From assembly GCA_018061485.1 (NCBI GenBank), contig JAGOUA010000004.1, positions 1-23,295 of the forward strand: DNA of 23,295 bases. The letters run 5' to 3'. Under the pieces are notes generated by a model, which searched no databases, was not told the DNA's origin, and saw only the letters and a program-made list of their open reading frames with translations. Both the position numbers and the translations under genes were made by a program. Positions 12,853 through 20,409 of this stretch are shown here, in pieces. Position 1 is the stretch's first letter, and the number at the start of each line of letters is the position of its first letter. Source of the stretch: Patescibacteria group bacterium (GTDB taxonomy: Bacteria > Patescibacteriota > Patescibacteriia > 2-12-FULL-60-25).

Positions 12853-15834
12853 ATGTCTCAAAAGCCATCCAAAGACGCGCCTCTTTCTGCTGAACAGAGC
12901 GAAAAACGAGCGTTATCGCCGTTTCCTGCTATCGAGCAAGAGATGCTCGCTTTGTGGAAGGAGGGGGAGATTTTTGAGCGTTCGTTGCAAGAGCGTCCAA
13001 CGCGAAAAACGTACACGTTTTATGATGGTCCTCCGTTTGCGACGGGTATGCCGCACTATGGCCACTTGTTGCAGTCGATTTTGAAGGATGCCGTGCCTCG
13101 CTACTGGACAATGAAGGGGTATCATGTACCACGTCGTTGGGGATGGGATTGTCACGGATTGCCGATCGAAAACCTGATCGAAAAAGATCTCAAGCTCTCA
13201 TCGAAAAAAGACATCGAAGAGCATGGGATCGATCGATTTAATGCGGCGTGTCGCGCGTCGGTCTTTTTGTACGAACAAGATTGGGGGAAGTATGTTGAGC
13301 GCATCGGTCGATGGGTGGATTTCAAGAATCCTTACATGACCATGCACAACGAGTACATCGAGTCTGTATGGTGGGTATTTGCGGAACTTTACAAAAAAGA
13401 GCTGGTGTATCACGGAACGCGCGTTTCACTGTTTTGTCCACGATGCTCGACGCCGCTTTCCAACTTCGAGATCGCGATGGGAAACTCCTATACTGATCGC
13501 GAAGATCCGGCGATCTATATCAAGTTTCCTGTTGCTGGCGAAGAAAAGACCTTCTTTTTAGCGTGGACAACCACGCCATGGACGTTGCCGTCGAATACGG
13601 GTCTCGCCGTGCATCCAGAGTTGACGTACGTGAAAGTACGCGTTCAAGAAACGGGTGAGGTGTTGATTTTTGCGCAGTCTCGCGCAGAAGAGGTCTTAAA
13701 AGAATGGGGAGGTCTCGAGGCGGGTGTAGCGAAGATTTTGGTTCTCGGCACCATGAAAGGTTCTGAGTTGGTTGGTATGACATATGAACCGCTCTATCGC
13801 TTTGTTGAGGGCGTAGAGGGCGGTTTTCGTGTAGTGAGCGGAGAGCACGTCACGGCAGACGACGGTACGGGTATCGTGCATACCGCGCCGGCGTATGGCG
13901 AAGAGGACTTGCGCATGTCTCGTGAACACGGCCTACCGATCATTCAGCTCGTAGATGACGAGGGAAAAATGCTTTCTAGCGCGGGCCTGTTTTCTGGATT
14001 ACCGATCAAAGACGCGGATCCACTCGTCATCAATGATTTGCGTGAACGCGGCTTGTTGTATCGCGCCGAAACCATCACACACTCGGTCCCAGAGTGTTGG
14101 CGCTGTTCCACGCTCCTGATGTATAAGGCGCAACCAGCATGGTACGTAGATGTCACGGCGATCAAAGACAAGATGCTGAAGACGGCGGAAAAGATTCATT
14201 GGCATCCTGAGCATTTTAAAGATGGTCGTTTTGGGAAAGGTTTACAGACCGCGCCTGACTGGAACATCTCGCGTGCGCGCTACTGGGGTTCACCAATCCC
14301 GGTTTGGAACTGTGCTTCGTGTTCGGCGGTGAAGGTAGTTGGTTCGATTAAGGAGTTGCAAGAGTTTGCAATCCCAGATGCGTACAAAAAAGACCAGGAC
14401 TTACACCGTCCGGAGATCGATGGGGTAAAGCTTTTGTGTACGTGTGGGGGTATCATGACGCGTATTCCAGAGGTGTTTGATTGCTGGTTTGAGTCGGGGT
14501 CTATGCCGGTCGCCCAGCTACACTATCCTTTTGAGAAGAAGAGCTTCTTTGAGTCGCATTCTCCTGCGGACTTTATCGCGGAAGGGCAAGATCAAACACG
14601 TGGATGGTTTTATGCTTTGCACGTGCTTTCGACAGCGCTCTTCAATAAGCCCGCGTTCGAAAACGTGATTGTCACGGGGATGGTATTGGCAGAAGATGGA
14701 AAAAAGATGTCTAAAAAGCTCAAGAACTATCCCGATCCATGGCACTTGCTTGAAACACATGGGGCGGATGCACTGCGCTACTACTTTTTGACCTCGCCAG
14801 TGATTGAGGCCGAGTCTCTCAACTTTCAAGAGAAAGATCTGCAGATGATTACGCGCACCTTCTTGAACCTCTATTGGAACGTGGCGACCTTCTATAAGAC
14901 GTACGCAACCGATGAGGTAAAGCTGGGTAAACCTCGCAGTGGTCATGTGATGGATCGATGGATCCTGTCTCGTTTGAGTCAGTTGATCGAAGAAGTGACG
15001 GAAGCGATGGATACGTATCAGGTGGTGAAGGCGGCTCGTCCGCTGCGCGCGTTTATGGATGATGTTTCGACCTGGTGGCTACGTCGTTCGCGCGATCGCT
15101 TGAAATCGGAAAATGCGTTTGAACGTCAAGACGCGCTCAAGACTCTGCTCGAAGTTTTGCAAGAGTTCACCAAGCTCTGTGCGCCATTTATTCCGTTTTT
15201 GGCAGAAAAGGTGTATCAAACCATCGAAGGCCCAAAGGCTTCTGTGCATCTAGACGCTTGGCCAAAGCCACTCGCTCGTGTGCGTGATGAAGCGCTTGAG
15301 CGTGATATGCTCTGGATTCGCGAGGTGGCTTCTGCAGCGCACGAAGCGCGTACCAAAAAAGGCGTAGCCGTGCGTCAGGCGCTGGCTTCGCTCACCATCT
15401 CGTTCACGGATCCACAAGAACTCACCTACTGGCAAGGGAGGGTTGCAGCTCTCGAAGTGTTGCGCGAAGAAATCAACGTGGAGGCAATTCTCTTGGAGGG
15501 AAAGTCGGGGCTGACGCATCCGTGGGTCGCTGAACTGGACTTTGAGCTAACTCCAGATCTTCGCAAAAAAGGGTATCGTCGCGAGTTCTCTCGTCAGGTG
15601 ATGGCGCTGCGTAAGCAAGCTGGTCTTGAGCCAAAAGATCGCGTGCACGTGCTCTATACCCTGCAAGAGGGTGAGGCGCTTGACGCGGTACAAGAAGGGG
15701 GAGCCGAGTTCACAAAAGAGCTGCGTGCAGAAAGTGTGAATTTTGTGGAAAAGTGGGTCGCTGAGCAGGAGATCGTCGCCGATATTGCTATTGGAGAGGA
15801 GGCGGGTAAGCTCGCTCTAAAAGTCGTTCGATAA
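12853..15834 (+). CDS. ileS: Isoleucyl-tRNA synthetase, eukaryote/archaeal-type
   Basis: Charges tRNA-Ile with isoleucine; class Ia synthetase, cytoplasmic, 993 residues. The HIGH signature is HYGH (68-71, in GMPHYGH) and the KMSKS signature is KMSKK (618-622, followed by LKNYPDP). The editing (CP1) domain has WTTTPWTLPSN (238-248) and the HTAPAYGEED loop (about 343-352). These forms, together with the C-terminal part, are those of the eukaryotic/archaeal type of IleRS found in many CPR bacteria and in mupirocin-resistant enzymes, not the E. coli type. The anticodon-binding domain (about 695-850) contains VVKAARPLRAFMDDVSTWWLRRSRDR. The gene is alone, with its own predicted promoter and terminator, and has an S-type repeat in the divergent region upstream. 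No T-box leader is visible. Confidence 0.97.
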   Translation: MSQKPSKDAPLSAEQSEKRALSPFPAIEQEMLALWKEGEIFERSLQERPTRKTYTFYDGPPFATGMPHYGHLLQSILKDAVPRYWTMKGYHVPRRWGWDCHGLPIENLIEKDLKLSSKKDIEEHGIDRFNAACRASVFLYEQDWGKYVERIGRWVDFKNPYMTMHNEYIESVWWVFAELYKKELVYHGTRVSLFCPRCSTPLSNFEIAMGNSYTDREDPAIYIKFPVAGEEKTFFLAWTTTPWTLPSNTGLAVHPELTYVKVRVQETGEVLIFAQSRAEEVLKEWGGLEAGVAKILVLGTMKGSELVGMTYEPLYRFVEGVEGGFRVVSGEHVTADDGTGIVHTAPAYGEEDLRMSREHGLPIIQLVDDEGKMLSSAGLFSGLPIKDADPLVINDLRERGLLYRAETITHSVPECWRCSTLLMYKAQPAWYVDVTAIKDKMLKTAEKIHWHPEHFKDGRFGKGLQTAPDWNISRARYWGSPIPVWNCASCSAVKVVGSIKELQEFAIPDAYKKDQDLHRPEIDGVKLLCTCGGIMTRIPEVFDCWFESGSMPVAQLHYPFEKKSFFESHSPADFIAEGQDQTRGWFYALHVLSTALFNKPAFENVIVTGMVLAEDGKKMSKKLKNYPDPWHLLETHGADALRYYFLTSPVIEAESLNFQEKDLQMITRTFLNLYWNVATFYKTYATDEVKLGKPRSGHVMDRWILSRLSQLIEEVTEAMDTYQVVKAARPLRAFMDDVSTWWLRRSRDRLKSENAFERQDALKTLLEVLQEFTKLCAPFIPFLAEKVYQTIEGPKASVHLDAWPKPLARVRDEALERDMLWIREVASAAHEARTKKGVAVRQALASLTISFTDPQELTYWQGRVAALEVLREEINVEAILLEGKSGLTHPWVAELDFELTPDLRKKGYRREFSRQVMALRKQAGLEPKDRVHVLYTLQEGEALDAVQEGGAEFTKELRAESVNFVEKWVAEQEIVADIAIGEEAGKLALKVVR

Positions 15835-15841
15835 CCAAAAT

Positions 15842-15870
15842 CCCCTGCACCGTACGGTACAGGGGTTTTT
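15842..15870. terminator. Terminator between ileS and tRNA-Lys
   Basis: CCCCTG/CAGGGG stem (15842-15847 with 15860-15865) extended by ACC/GGT with loop GTAC, then TTTTT. It lies just after the ileS stop. On the minus strand it directly follows tRNA-Lys and ends in ATTTTGG, so it may serve both. Confidence 0.85.
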
Positions 15871-15873
15871 GTA

Positions 15874-15949
15874 TGGTGCTGCGGCTGGGAATCGAACCCA
15901 GAACCTTGGGCTTAAGAGGCCCCTGCTCTGCCGATTGAGCTACCACAGC
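15874..15949 (-). tRNA. tRNA-Lys (CTT)
   Basis: 76 nt including encoded CCA. Acceptor GCTGTGG/CCGCAGC (one T-G pair), D-arm GCTC/GAGC, anticodon loop CTCTTAA (anticodon CTT), T-arm CTGGG-TTCGATT-CCCAG, discriminator A. The outermost anticodon-stem pair (27-43) is a G-A mismatch. Confidence 0.94.
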
Positions 15950-15968
15950 AAGCGGTATTTTTGGGGGA

Positions 15969-15997
15969 ATAGTAGCTCCTCAGCTCTTGCCTGTCAA
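15969..15997 (-). promoter_or_regulatory. Promoter of tRNA-Lys
   Basis: Minus strand perfect TTGACA (15992-15997), 17-base spacer, TACTAT (15969-15974), 19 bases before the tRNA. Its -35 hexamer shares one base with the -35 of the divergent tRNA-Arg promoter. Confidence 0.7.
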
Positions 15998-16015
15998 TCG
16001 CTCTCCGCGTAGGAT
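15987..16015 (+). promoter_or_regulatory. Promoter of tRNA-Arg
   Basis: TTGCCT (15987-15992), 17-base spacer, TAGGAT (16010-16015), 23 bases before the tRNA. The hexamers closely match those at tRNA-Tyr. Confidence 0.65.
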
Positions 16016-16038
16016 CCAGCTATCGGTTTACGGCTTAA

Positions 16039-16115
16039 GCACCTCTAGCTCAGCTGGATAGAGCGCTTCCCTCCGAAGGAAGAGGTCAGACGTTCGAATC
16101 GTCTGAGGTGCACCA
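16039..16115 (+). tRNA. tRNA-Arg (CCG)
   Basis: 77 nt including encoded CCA. Perfect acceptor GCACCTC/GAGGTGC, D-arm GCTC/GAGC, anticodon stem CTTCC/GGAAG with loop CTCCGAA (anticodon CCG), T-arm AGACG-TTCGAAT-CGTCT, discriminator A. An R-type repeat begins six bases after the CCA. Confidence 0.96.
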
Positions 16116-16120
16116 TCAAT

Positions 16121-16242
16121 AAAACACGATAGATTGGCGCATGACTTTGTCACGCCCTTGCGTTTTTTGCTCACCGTACAGGAAGTACGCCTCACAAAAA
16201 GCCTCGGTCGTTCCTCGTCTTGCATCCAATATATCGTGTTTT
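16121..16242 (+). repeat. Structured repeat element, R-type copy 2 (after tRNA-Arg)
   Basis: 122 nt, 115 identical to the copy at 6332 and at the same distance after a tRNA. The outer arms (16121-16137 with 16226-16242) are identical in the two copies. The central hairpin keeps the CGTAC/GTACG stem (16175-16189) while the loop changes from GGTTA to AGGAA. Confidence 0.9.
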
Positions 16243-16255
16243 GTGTTTGGTTATC

Positions 16256-16286
16256 CTGCATCCGATCTTGCGGGTTTTGTGTTGGG
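16256..16286 (+). repeat. Decayed R-type repeat end
   Basis: CTGCATCCGATCTTGCGGG followed by TTTTGTGTTGG resembles the last 30 bases of the R-type element just upstream. Read on the minus strand it would follow the oligopeptidase stop; no separate terminator for that gene is evident. Confidence 0.5.
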
Positions 16287-16293
16287 GCCGTGT

Positions 16294-18078
16294 TTAGGCA
16301 CTAGGCCGAATCTTCGCATCAAGAGCGAGCGTCTCATCGAGAAGATGTTCTATCCAGGCAAGGCCGCGTTCCCAGGTGGCTGGATCGTCTGGATTGATGC
16401 TAAGAGGGTTGAGAAGGGTAACTGGATCAGCAGAGCCTCCCTTGGCGAGAAAGGCTTTATACGCTTCGACGAAGGCGGGATCGCGCGTGGCGGTATACCG
16501 TTCGTATAAGCAGCAGGTAAGGAGTTCACCATACGCATAGGCGTAGACATAAAATGGCGCGGCAAAAAAGTGCGAAATATAGCTCCACCAATGCGTGTAA
16601 CCTTCGCTCTGATCGATCGCGTCGCCAAAGAGCGGTGTGTGTATCTGTGTCCAGAGCCGGTTGTAGGTTTCGGCGGTGGCAAAACCGTGTTCGCGAACGT
16701 GGGCATGAGCGAGCTGCTCAAACTGAAAGAGGGTGATTTGACGAAAGACCGTAGCAAAGATTCCCTCCAGTTTTTGTGCGCACAAGGCTTGGAGTTCCGT
16801 TGGCTGGTCCTGTAGGCGTTTGCGCAGTAAATCAAAGACGAGCATCTCACCAAAGACGCTGGCGGTTTCTGCGAGGGTGAGCGGTGTGCTGAATTGAAGG
16901 GTGCCTTGCGGACGGGCAAGATACGCGTGAATACCGTGTCCAAGTTCGTGAGCCAGGGTTAACACATTGTTTATACGCCCCTGAAAATTCACCATGATAT
17001 ACGGATGGTGATCGGCGGTGACGTACGAACAAAAGGCTCCTCCGCGCTTACCAGGGCTGACGTGAGCGTCAATCCACCCGCGGTCAAAGAATTCTTGCGC
17101 AATGCGGCCAAACTCTGGAGAAAAAGCGGTGAAAGCTTCAAGAACGATCGCCTTTGCCTCTTCCCAGGTATAGATAGTCGTCGTGGAAAGCAAGGGGGCG
17201 TATCGGTCGTAGTGGGCGAGTCTGTTGACGCTAAGGCGTTCGGCCTTCCAGTGGTAGTATCGCTGAAACACGGATTGTGTCTTGTTGACGGCTTGTACGA
17301 GGGCTTCTACGGACGCTTGCGTCGTTTCATTCGCCAGATGCCTGCTTGCTTCGGGCGTGGCGAAGGCGCGATACCGATCGATGGTTTGTTTATGCTTAAT
17401 CAGCGTAGTGTAGATGAAGGCGCGTCGTTGCTCGTCTTGCGCGAGACCTTCGGAGATTCCCTGAGCGGCGTCTGCGCGAATAGCGCGATCAGAGGATGAG
17501 AGGTGATGAAGAATAGCGGTCAAGGGCAGGTTCTCGCCTCGAAAGGGGAAGAGCTTGGTACTGTCTTCTTGCTCAAAGAGGGTGCGAAAGGCTTCTGCTC
17601 CCGTTTGTTGAAGATCATTCACGAGTTTCTCTTGCTCTTCTGGGAGAAGGTGGTTTTTATAGTGGGCGATTTTGCTCAGGGGGTGAGCGTAGCGCGCGCA
17701 AGCGGGGTCATTGATCCAGCCCGTGAGGATGGTTTCGGGGAGTTGTCCAAGCTCAACATCGATCCAAAGGAGGTCTCGTTCAATAGCCGTGGCTTGGTCC
17801 TGCATGACGCGTGCAAGTCCCTCGCGTTCGCTATCGAGCATGTTTTGCACATGGAAAAGAGATGCGTACGCAACGGGCTTGCTGATCAGGTTCACAACAC
17901 GCTCTTGTCGCGCGAATAGGTCCGCGATCATGCTCGCGGAAGCGCCTTCAAGCTTGCCGCGATAGAGGGTATTGAGCTCGTCTGTAGCTTGGCGAGCTTG
18001 GGTAAACGTTGCCCGAATGGCTGGGTCTTGCGGGCTGGTAAAGAGGTCAGAAAGTGTCCATTGAGGCAGAGAAGACAT
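16294..18078 (-). CDS. pepF: Oligoendopeptidase F (M3 family)
   Basis: Cytoplasmic zinc oligopeptidase that cuts short peptides, mainly in peptide turnover. 594 residues, the usual PepF size. The N-terminal helical region (about 1-200) is followed by the M3 catalytic domain. The zinc site HELGH (377-381, in LTLAHELGHGIHAYLAR) and the third ligand Glu404 in TLAETASVFGE are both visible. The downstream SEGYTHWWSYISHFFAAPFYVYAYAYGELL has the His/Tyr residues typical of PepF substrate binding. It is divergent from the peroxiredoxin gene, with about 115 bases between, and stands alone on its strand. Only a weak promoter is found (TTGTTT-17-CATACT on the minus strand, 18087-18115). Confidence 0.95.
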   Translation of the reverse strand: MSSLPQWTLSDLFTSPQDPAIRATFTQARQATDELNTLYRGKLEGASASMIADLFARQERVVNLISKPVAYASLFHVQNMLDSEREGLARVMQDQATAIERDLLWIDVELGQLPETILTGWINDPACARYAHPLSKIAHYKNHLLPEEQEKLVNDLQQTGAEAFRTLFEQEDSTKLFPFRGENLPLTAILHHLSSSDRAIRADAAQGISEGLAQDEQRRAFIYTTLIKHKQTIDRYRAFATPEASRHLANETTQASVEALVQAVNKTQSVFQRYYHWKAERLSVNRLAHYDRYAPLLSTTTIYTWEEAKAIVLEAFTAFSPEFGRIAQEFFDRGWIDAHVSPGKRGGAFCSYVTADHHPYIMVNFQGRINNVLTLAHELGHGIHAYLARPQGTLQFSTPLTLAETASVFGEMLVFDLLRKRLQDQPTELQALCAQKLEGIFATVFRQITLFQFEQLAHAHVREHGFATAETYNRLWTQIHTPLFGDAIDQSEGYTHWWSYISHFFAAPFYVYAYAYGELLTCCLYERYTATRDPAFVEAYKAFLAKGGSADPVTLLNPLSINPDDPATWERGLAWIEHLLDETLALDAKIRPSA

Positions 18079-18086
18079 ATGAACGG

Positions 18087-18115
18087 AGTATGGAGAATCT
18101 GTCGCCGAAAAACAA
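18087..18115 (-). promoter_or_regulatory. Weak predicted promoter of pepF
   Basis: Minus strand TTGTTT (18110-18115), 17-base spacer, CATACT (18087-18092), with the ATG eight bases after the -10. It is called mainly because the spacing repeats the pattern of the better promoters in this window. Confidence 0.3.
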
Positions 18116-18148
18116 GATTACACCTATCCATCGCGAAGCTCCGTCGCG

Positions 18149-18177
18149 TTGACCGAGACGGGAATTCTTGGTATAGA
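18149..18177 (+). promoter_or_regulatory. Promoter of the peroxiredoxin gene
   Basis: TTGACC (18149-18154), 17-base spacer, TATAGA (18172-18177): nine of twelve consensus positions. The ATG is 15 bases after the -10, with AGAGG at 18181-18185. Confidence 0.7.
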
Positions 18178-18192
18178 GAAAGAGGTGCTTTT

Positions 18193-18768
18193 ATGGCACC
18201 GCTAACCGTTATGACTTCTATGACACAGCACATTGCAGAAGGATCAAAAGTTCCACACGTCGTGTTTAAAACACGCGTTCGAGATGAGTCGGTTGAAGGT
18301 CCAAATCCTTTCCGTTGGCAAGATGTAACCTCGGATGAGGTGTTTGCCGGAAAGAAGATTGTGTTATTTTCGCTTCCTGGAGCGTTTACGCCAACCTGTT
18401 CATCGACGCATCTTCCTGGATACGAAGCTGCCTACGAAGAGCTCAAGAAGCTTGGCGTTGATGAGGTGATTTGTTTGAGTGTCAACGATGCGTTCGTGAT
18501 GTTTCAGTGGGGCAAGCAGCAAGGTGTGCAGAATGTACGCTTGTTGCCAGACGGAAACGGTGACTTTACGCGCGGTATGGGCATGTTGGTCAAAAAGAAT
18601 AACCTCGGCTTCGGCGATCGTTCGTGGCGCTACAGCGCGTTCATCAACGACGGTGTGGTCGAAAAGCTCTTTGTTGAGCCTGGATTCACGGACGACTGTC
18701 CAACGGATCCATTCGAAGTGTCGGATGCGCCTACCATGGTAGCGTATCTCCAATCAAAACAATCATAA
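18193..18768 (+). CDS. Peroxiredoxin (Prx5-type)
   Basis: Thiol peroxidase that reduces hydrogen peroxide and organic peroxides; cytoplasmic. 191 residues from the ATG at 18193, chosen because AGAGG lies eight bases upstream and the longer open frame extends into the pepF gene. The peroxidatic site is PGAFTPTCSSTHLPGYE with Thr66 and Cys69; Arg146 in FGDRSWRYSAF fits the conserved active-site Arg. A second Cys (Cys169, in TDDCPTDPFEVSDAPTM) is present in many Prx5 proteins of this type. The reductant is not encoded nearby. It is convergent with superoxide dismutase across a shared terminator, so the two form an oxidative-stress pair without being an operon. Confidence 0.93.
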   Translation: MAPLTVMTSMTQHIAEGSKVPHVVFKTRVRDESVEGPNPFRWQDVTSDEVFAGKKIVLFSLPGAFTPTCSSTHLPGYEAAYEELKKLGVDEVICLSVNDAFVMFQWGKQQGVQNVRLLPDGNGDFTRGMGMLVKKNNLGFGDRSWRYSAFINDGVVEKLFVEPGFTDDCPTDPFEVSDAPTMVAYLQSKQS

Positions 18769-18769
18769 G

Positions 18770-18803
18770 AAAAAACCCTGCATCATATGGTGCGGGGTTT
18801 TTT
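18770..18803. terminator. Bidirectional terminator between peroxiredoxin and SOD
   Basis: Thirteen-base stem AAAAAACCCTGCA/TGCGGGGTTTTTT (18770-18782 with 18791-18803, one T-G pair), eight-base loop, A and T runs on the two sides. It serves the two convergent genes. Confidence 0.88.
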
Positions 18804-18822
18804 GTTTGTTGAACAAGTATCG

Positions 18823-19425
18823 TTACACGATCGAGACGGTGCGAACGCGTTGATAGAGCGCTTCGAGCTTGGCCCAGTTGAGCGTGGTGAACCAGTGTTG
18901 AATGTAGCTCTTTCGGTCAGACCCAAAATCAATAAAGTAGGCGTGTTCGTACACATCAAGAACGAGAATAGGAAGACAGCCCCACACGCCGCCTTGGTTA
19001 TGCGCGTCACCTTGGTACACGCGAAGATCTTGTGCTTGTACGTCCCAAGCGAGTACGACCCATCCCCGTGAGGCCATACCGCAAGCGGTTACATACGCCA
19101 CAAAGTTGTCCCATGATCCGTGTTTTTGGGTGAGGGCTTGAGCGAGTTCGCCTTCGGGGGCACCAGTTCCATCAAGAGTTGCGAAGTAATATTCGTGCAA
19201 GTACACGCCATTTGTTGCAAATGTCTCGCCGTCTTTTAACGCGCGAAGCTCAGAAAAGCTCTGGTTTGCCGAAGAAACGTCGCCGCCCGTCATGAGGGGA
19301 GCGAGTTTTTGGGCGATTTCATTTGCTTTTGCTACATAGCCGGCGTACAGCTTGTCGTGATGAATCGCGAGGGTTTTTTCTGAAATGAGTCCCGTGTGGG
19401 TAATAGAAAGAGGTTGTTGTTCCAT
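18823..19425 (-). CDS. Superoxide dismutase, Fe/Mn family
   Basis: Converts superoxide to hydrogen peroxide and oxygen, which the neighbouring peroxiredoxin could then remove. 200 residues. Metal ligands by family position: His22 in AIHHDKLYAGYV, His77 in NGVYLHEYYF, Asp157 and His161 in LDVYEHAYFIDFG; the conserved Tyr30 is also present. It is divergent in places: the usual KHH before the conserved Tyr is KLY, and the usual D-W-E-H-A-Y has Tyr for Trp. I cannot tell Fe from Mn. There is no signal peptide. It shares a terminator with the peroxiredoxin gene and is divergent from the lipoprotein gene. Confidence 0.93.
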   Translation of the reverse strand: MEQQPLSITHTGLISEKTLAIHHDKLYAGYVAKANEIAQKLAPLMTGGDVSSANQSFSELRALKDGETFATNGVYLHEYYFATLDGTGAPEGELAQALTQKHGSWDNFVAYVTACGMASRGWVVLAWDVQAQDLRVYQGDAHNQGGVWGCLPILVLDVYEHAYFIDFGSDRKSYIQHWFTTLNWAKLEALYQRVRTVSIV

Positions 19426-19466
19426 AGGCCATCAGCGTAGCAATACAGGGGGATTTTGAGAAGCTC

Positions 19467-19495
19467 TTGCGCACGAGAAGGCTTCTTCGTACAGT
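19467..19495 (+). promoter_or_regulatory. Predicted promoter of the lipoprotein gene
   Basis: TTGCGC (19467-19472), 17-base spacer, TACAGT (19490-19495). The ATG at 19504 is eight bases after the -10, so the message would be practically leaderless; no Shine-Dalgarno is present. Confidence 0.4.
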
Positions 19496-19503
19496 ACACG
19501 TAT

Positions 19504-20325
19504 ATGAAATACCTTCTTCCTCTTGTGGGGATCTTGGCGGTGCTTGGGGCTGGGTGTGGGGGCTCGGGAACCCCAACCCAAGACCCATCCAATGCAGTTT
19601 CAGGAAGCGTGCGGAGTATCGAGGCGGGCGATACGCTTATTGTCGCCGAGGGTGCTTCGGTGGTGAAAGGGGTATTTGAAGATAAACCAGTAGAACGCCG
19701 CATCACCCCAACGATGTTTGAGATGGGAAAAGCGTTTACAGGAAATTGGCGCTTGGTGGACGCGAACGATATTGCGCGTGAACTTGATCGAGGGTCATTT
19801 ACGGGCGTGACGCTGAACACGGCGCATCCGTTCTATTTTCCAAGCATGATTGATGCGAAGGGGCGCCCTATTGGCGACTCGTCCATGCTCGCTCTCGCTC
19901 GCGAAGAGTATCGCGAACTGGTGAATACGGCAGGAACGACCATGGATCCGCGCTTTTTGGAGGAGGGCGCTTGGGCTGATCGCCTGAACGCACACCCTCC
20001 AGCCGCGCGAGCCTTCGGAGCTCTGCAGGCGTTGGCTCGAGAGGCGTTGGCGGCTAACACGGACCTCGTCTTTGCACGTAAGCAGCCAGAAAAGGCAACG
20101 ATGCAAGTGCGAGTGAATGGACAAGAACAAGAACTCACCGTGATCCGTGTCAAAAACTGGTACGGAACGTTTGATGTGTGGGATCAAGAGCGTTCGCCGA
20201 TTGTCCTCTCGTTTACCCTCAATCCGCAGGTGGATGCTAAGCGACTGGATGTCACGCAAGGTGATGGCGCCGAGCTCGCGAAGCTCGTGAATTATCGGGT
20301 CAGAGCTATCGAATACCGTCCGTAG
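19504..20325 (+). CDS. Predicted lipoprotein of unknown function
   Basis: 273 residues from the ATG at 19504, which directly opens a lipoprotein signal peptide: MKYLLP, a hydrophobic stretch, then LGAGC with Cys18 as the lipidated residue. A Gly/Ser/Thr/Pro-rich tether follows (about 19-31). The mature part (about 33-273) is a mixed alpha/beta domain that I do not recognise. Features include VTLNTAHPFYFPSMIDAKG (about 101-119), a helical middle (LALAREEYRELV, AFGALQALAREALAA) and a beta-rich end (ATMQVRVNGQEQELTVIRVK). It is probably exposed on the outer face of the cytoplasmic membrane. It stands alone, with its own predicted promoter and a strong terminator. Confidence 0.82.
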   Translation: MKYLLPLVGILAVLGAGCGGSGTPTQDPSNAVSGSVRSIEAGDTLIVAEGASVVKGVFEDKPVERRITPTMFEMGKAFTGNWRLVDANDIARELDRGSFTGVTLNTAHPFYFPSMIDAKGRPIGDSSMLALAREEYRELVNTAGTTMDPRFLEEGAWADRLNAHPPAARAFGALQALAREALAANTDLVFARKQPEKATMQVRVNGQEQELTVIRVKNWYGTFDVWDQERSPIVLSFTLNPQVDAKRLDVTQGDGAELAKLVNYRVRAIEYRP

Positions 20326-20362
20326 AAGAGCGCATAGGCGATCTTTGGCCGTACCTTAAAGG

Positions 20363-20392
20363 ATCATCTCCTCCTAAGGGGATGATTTTTTT
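20363..20392 (+). terminator. Terminator of the lipoprotein gene
   Basis: Nine-base stem ATCATCTCC/GGGGATGAT (20363-20371 with 20378-20386, one T-G pair), six-base loop, then seven T ending at 20392. Confidence 0.9.
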
Positions 20393-20393
20393 G

Positions 20394-20405
20394 TATACTG
20401 GAGGT
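20394..20405 (+). promoter_or_regulatory. -10 box and Shine-Dalgarno of the gene at 20410
   Basis: TATACT (20394-20399) is followed at once by GGAGGT (20400-20405), four bases before the ATG. The -10 and the ribosome site are so close that a standard transcription start would fall after the Shine-Dalgarno. No -35 is evident. Confidence 0.45.
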
Positions 20406-20409
20406 ATCT

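Noticed and set aside
6332..16242. CRISPR array
   Set aside because: The repeats are few, long, kilobases apart and in both orientations; there are no regular spacers or cas genes.
16141..16509. 122-residue plus-strand frame across the R-type repeat and the pepF 3' end
   Set aside because: Antisense to a secure PepF coding region and to a structured repeat; a shadow frame.
17989..18192. Longer peroxiredoxin start inside pepF
   Set aside because: The promoter and Shine-Dalgarno lie directly before ATG 18193, and the upstream part is a shadow of the pepF gene.
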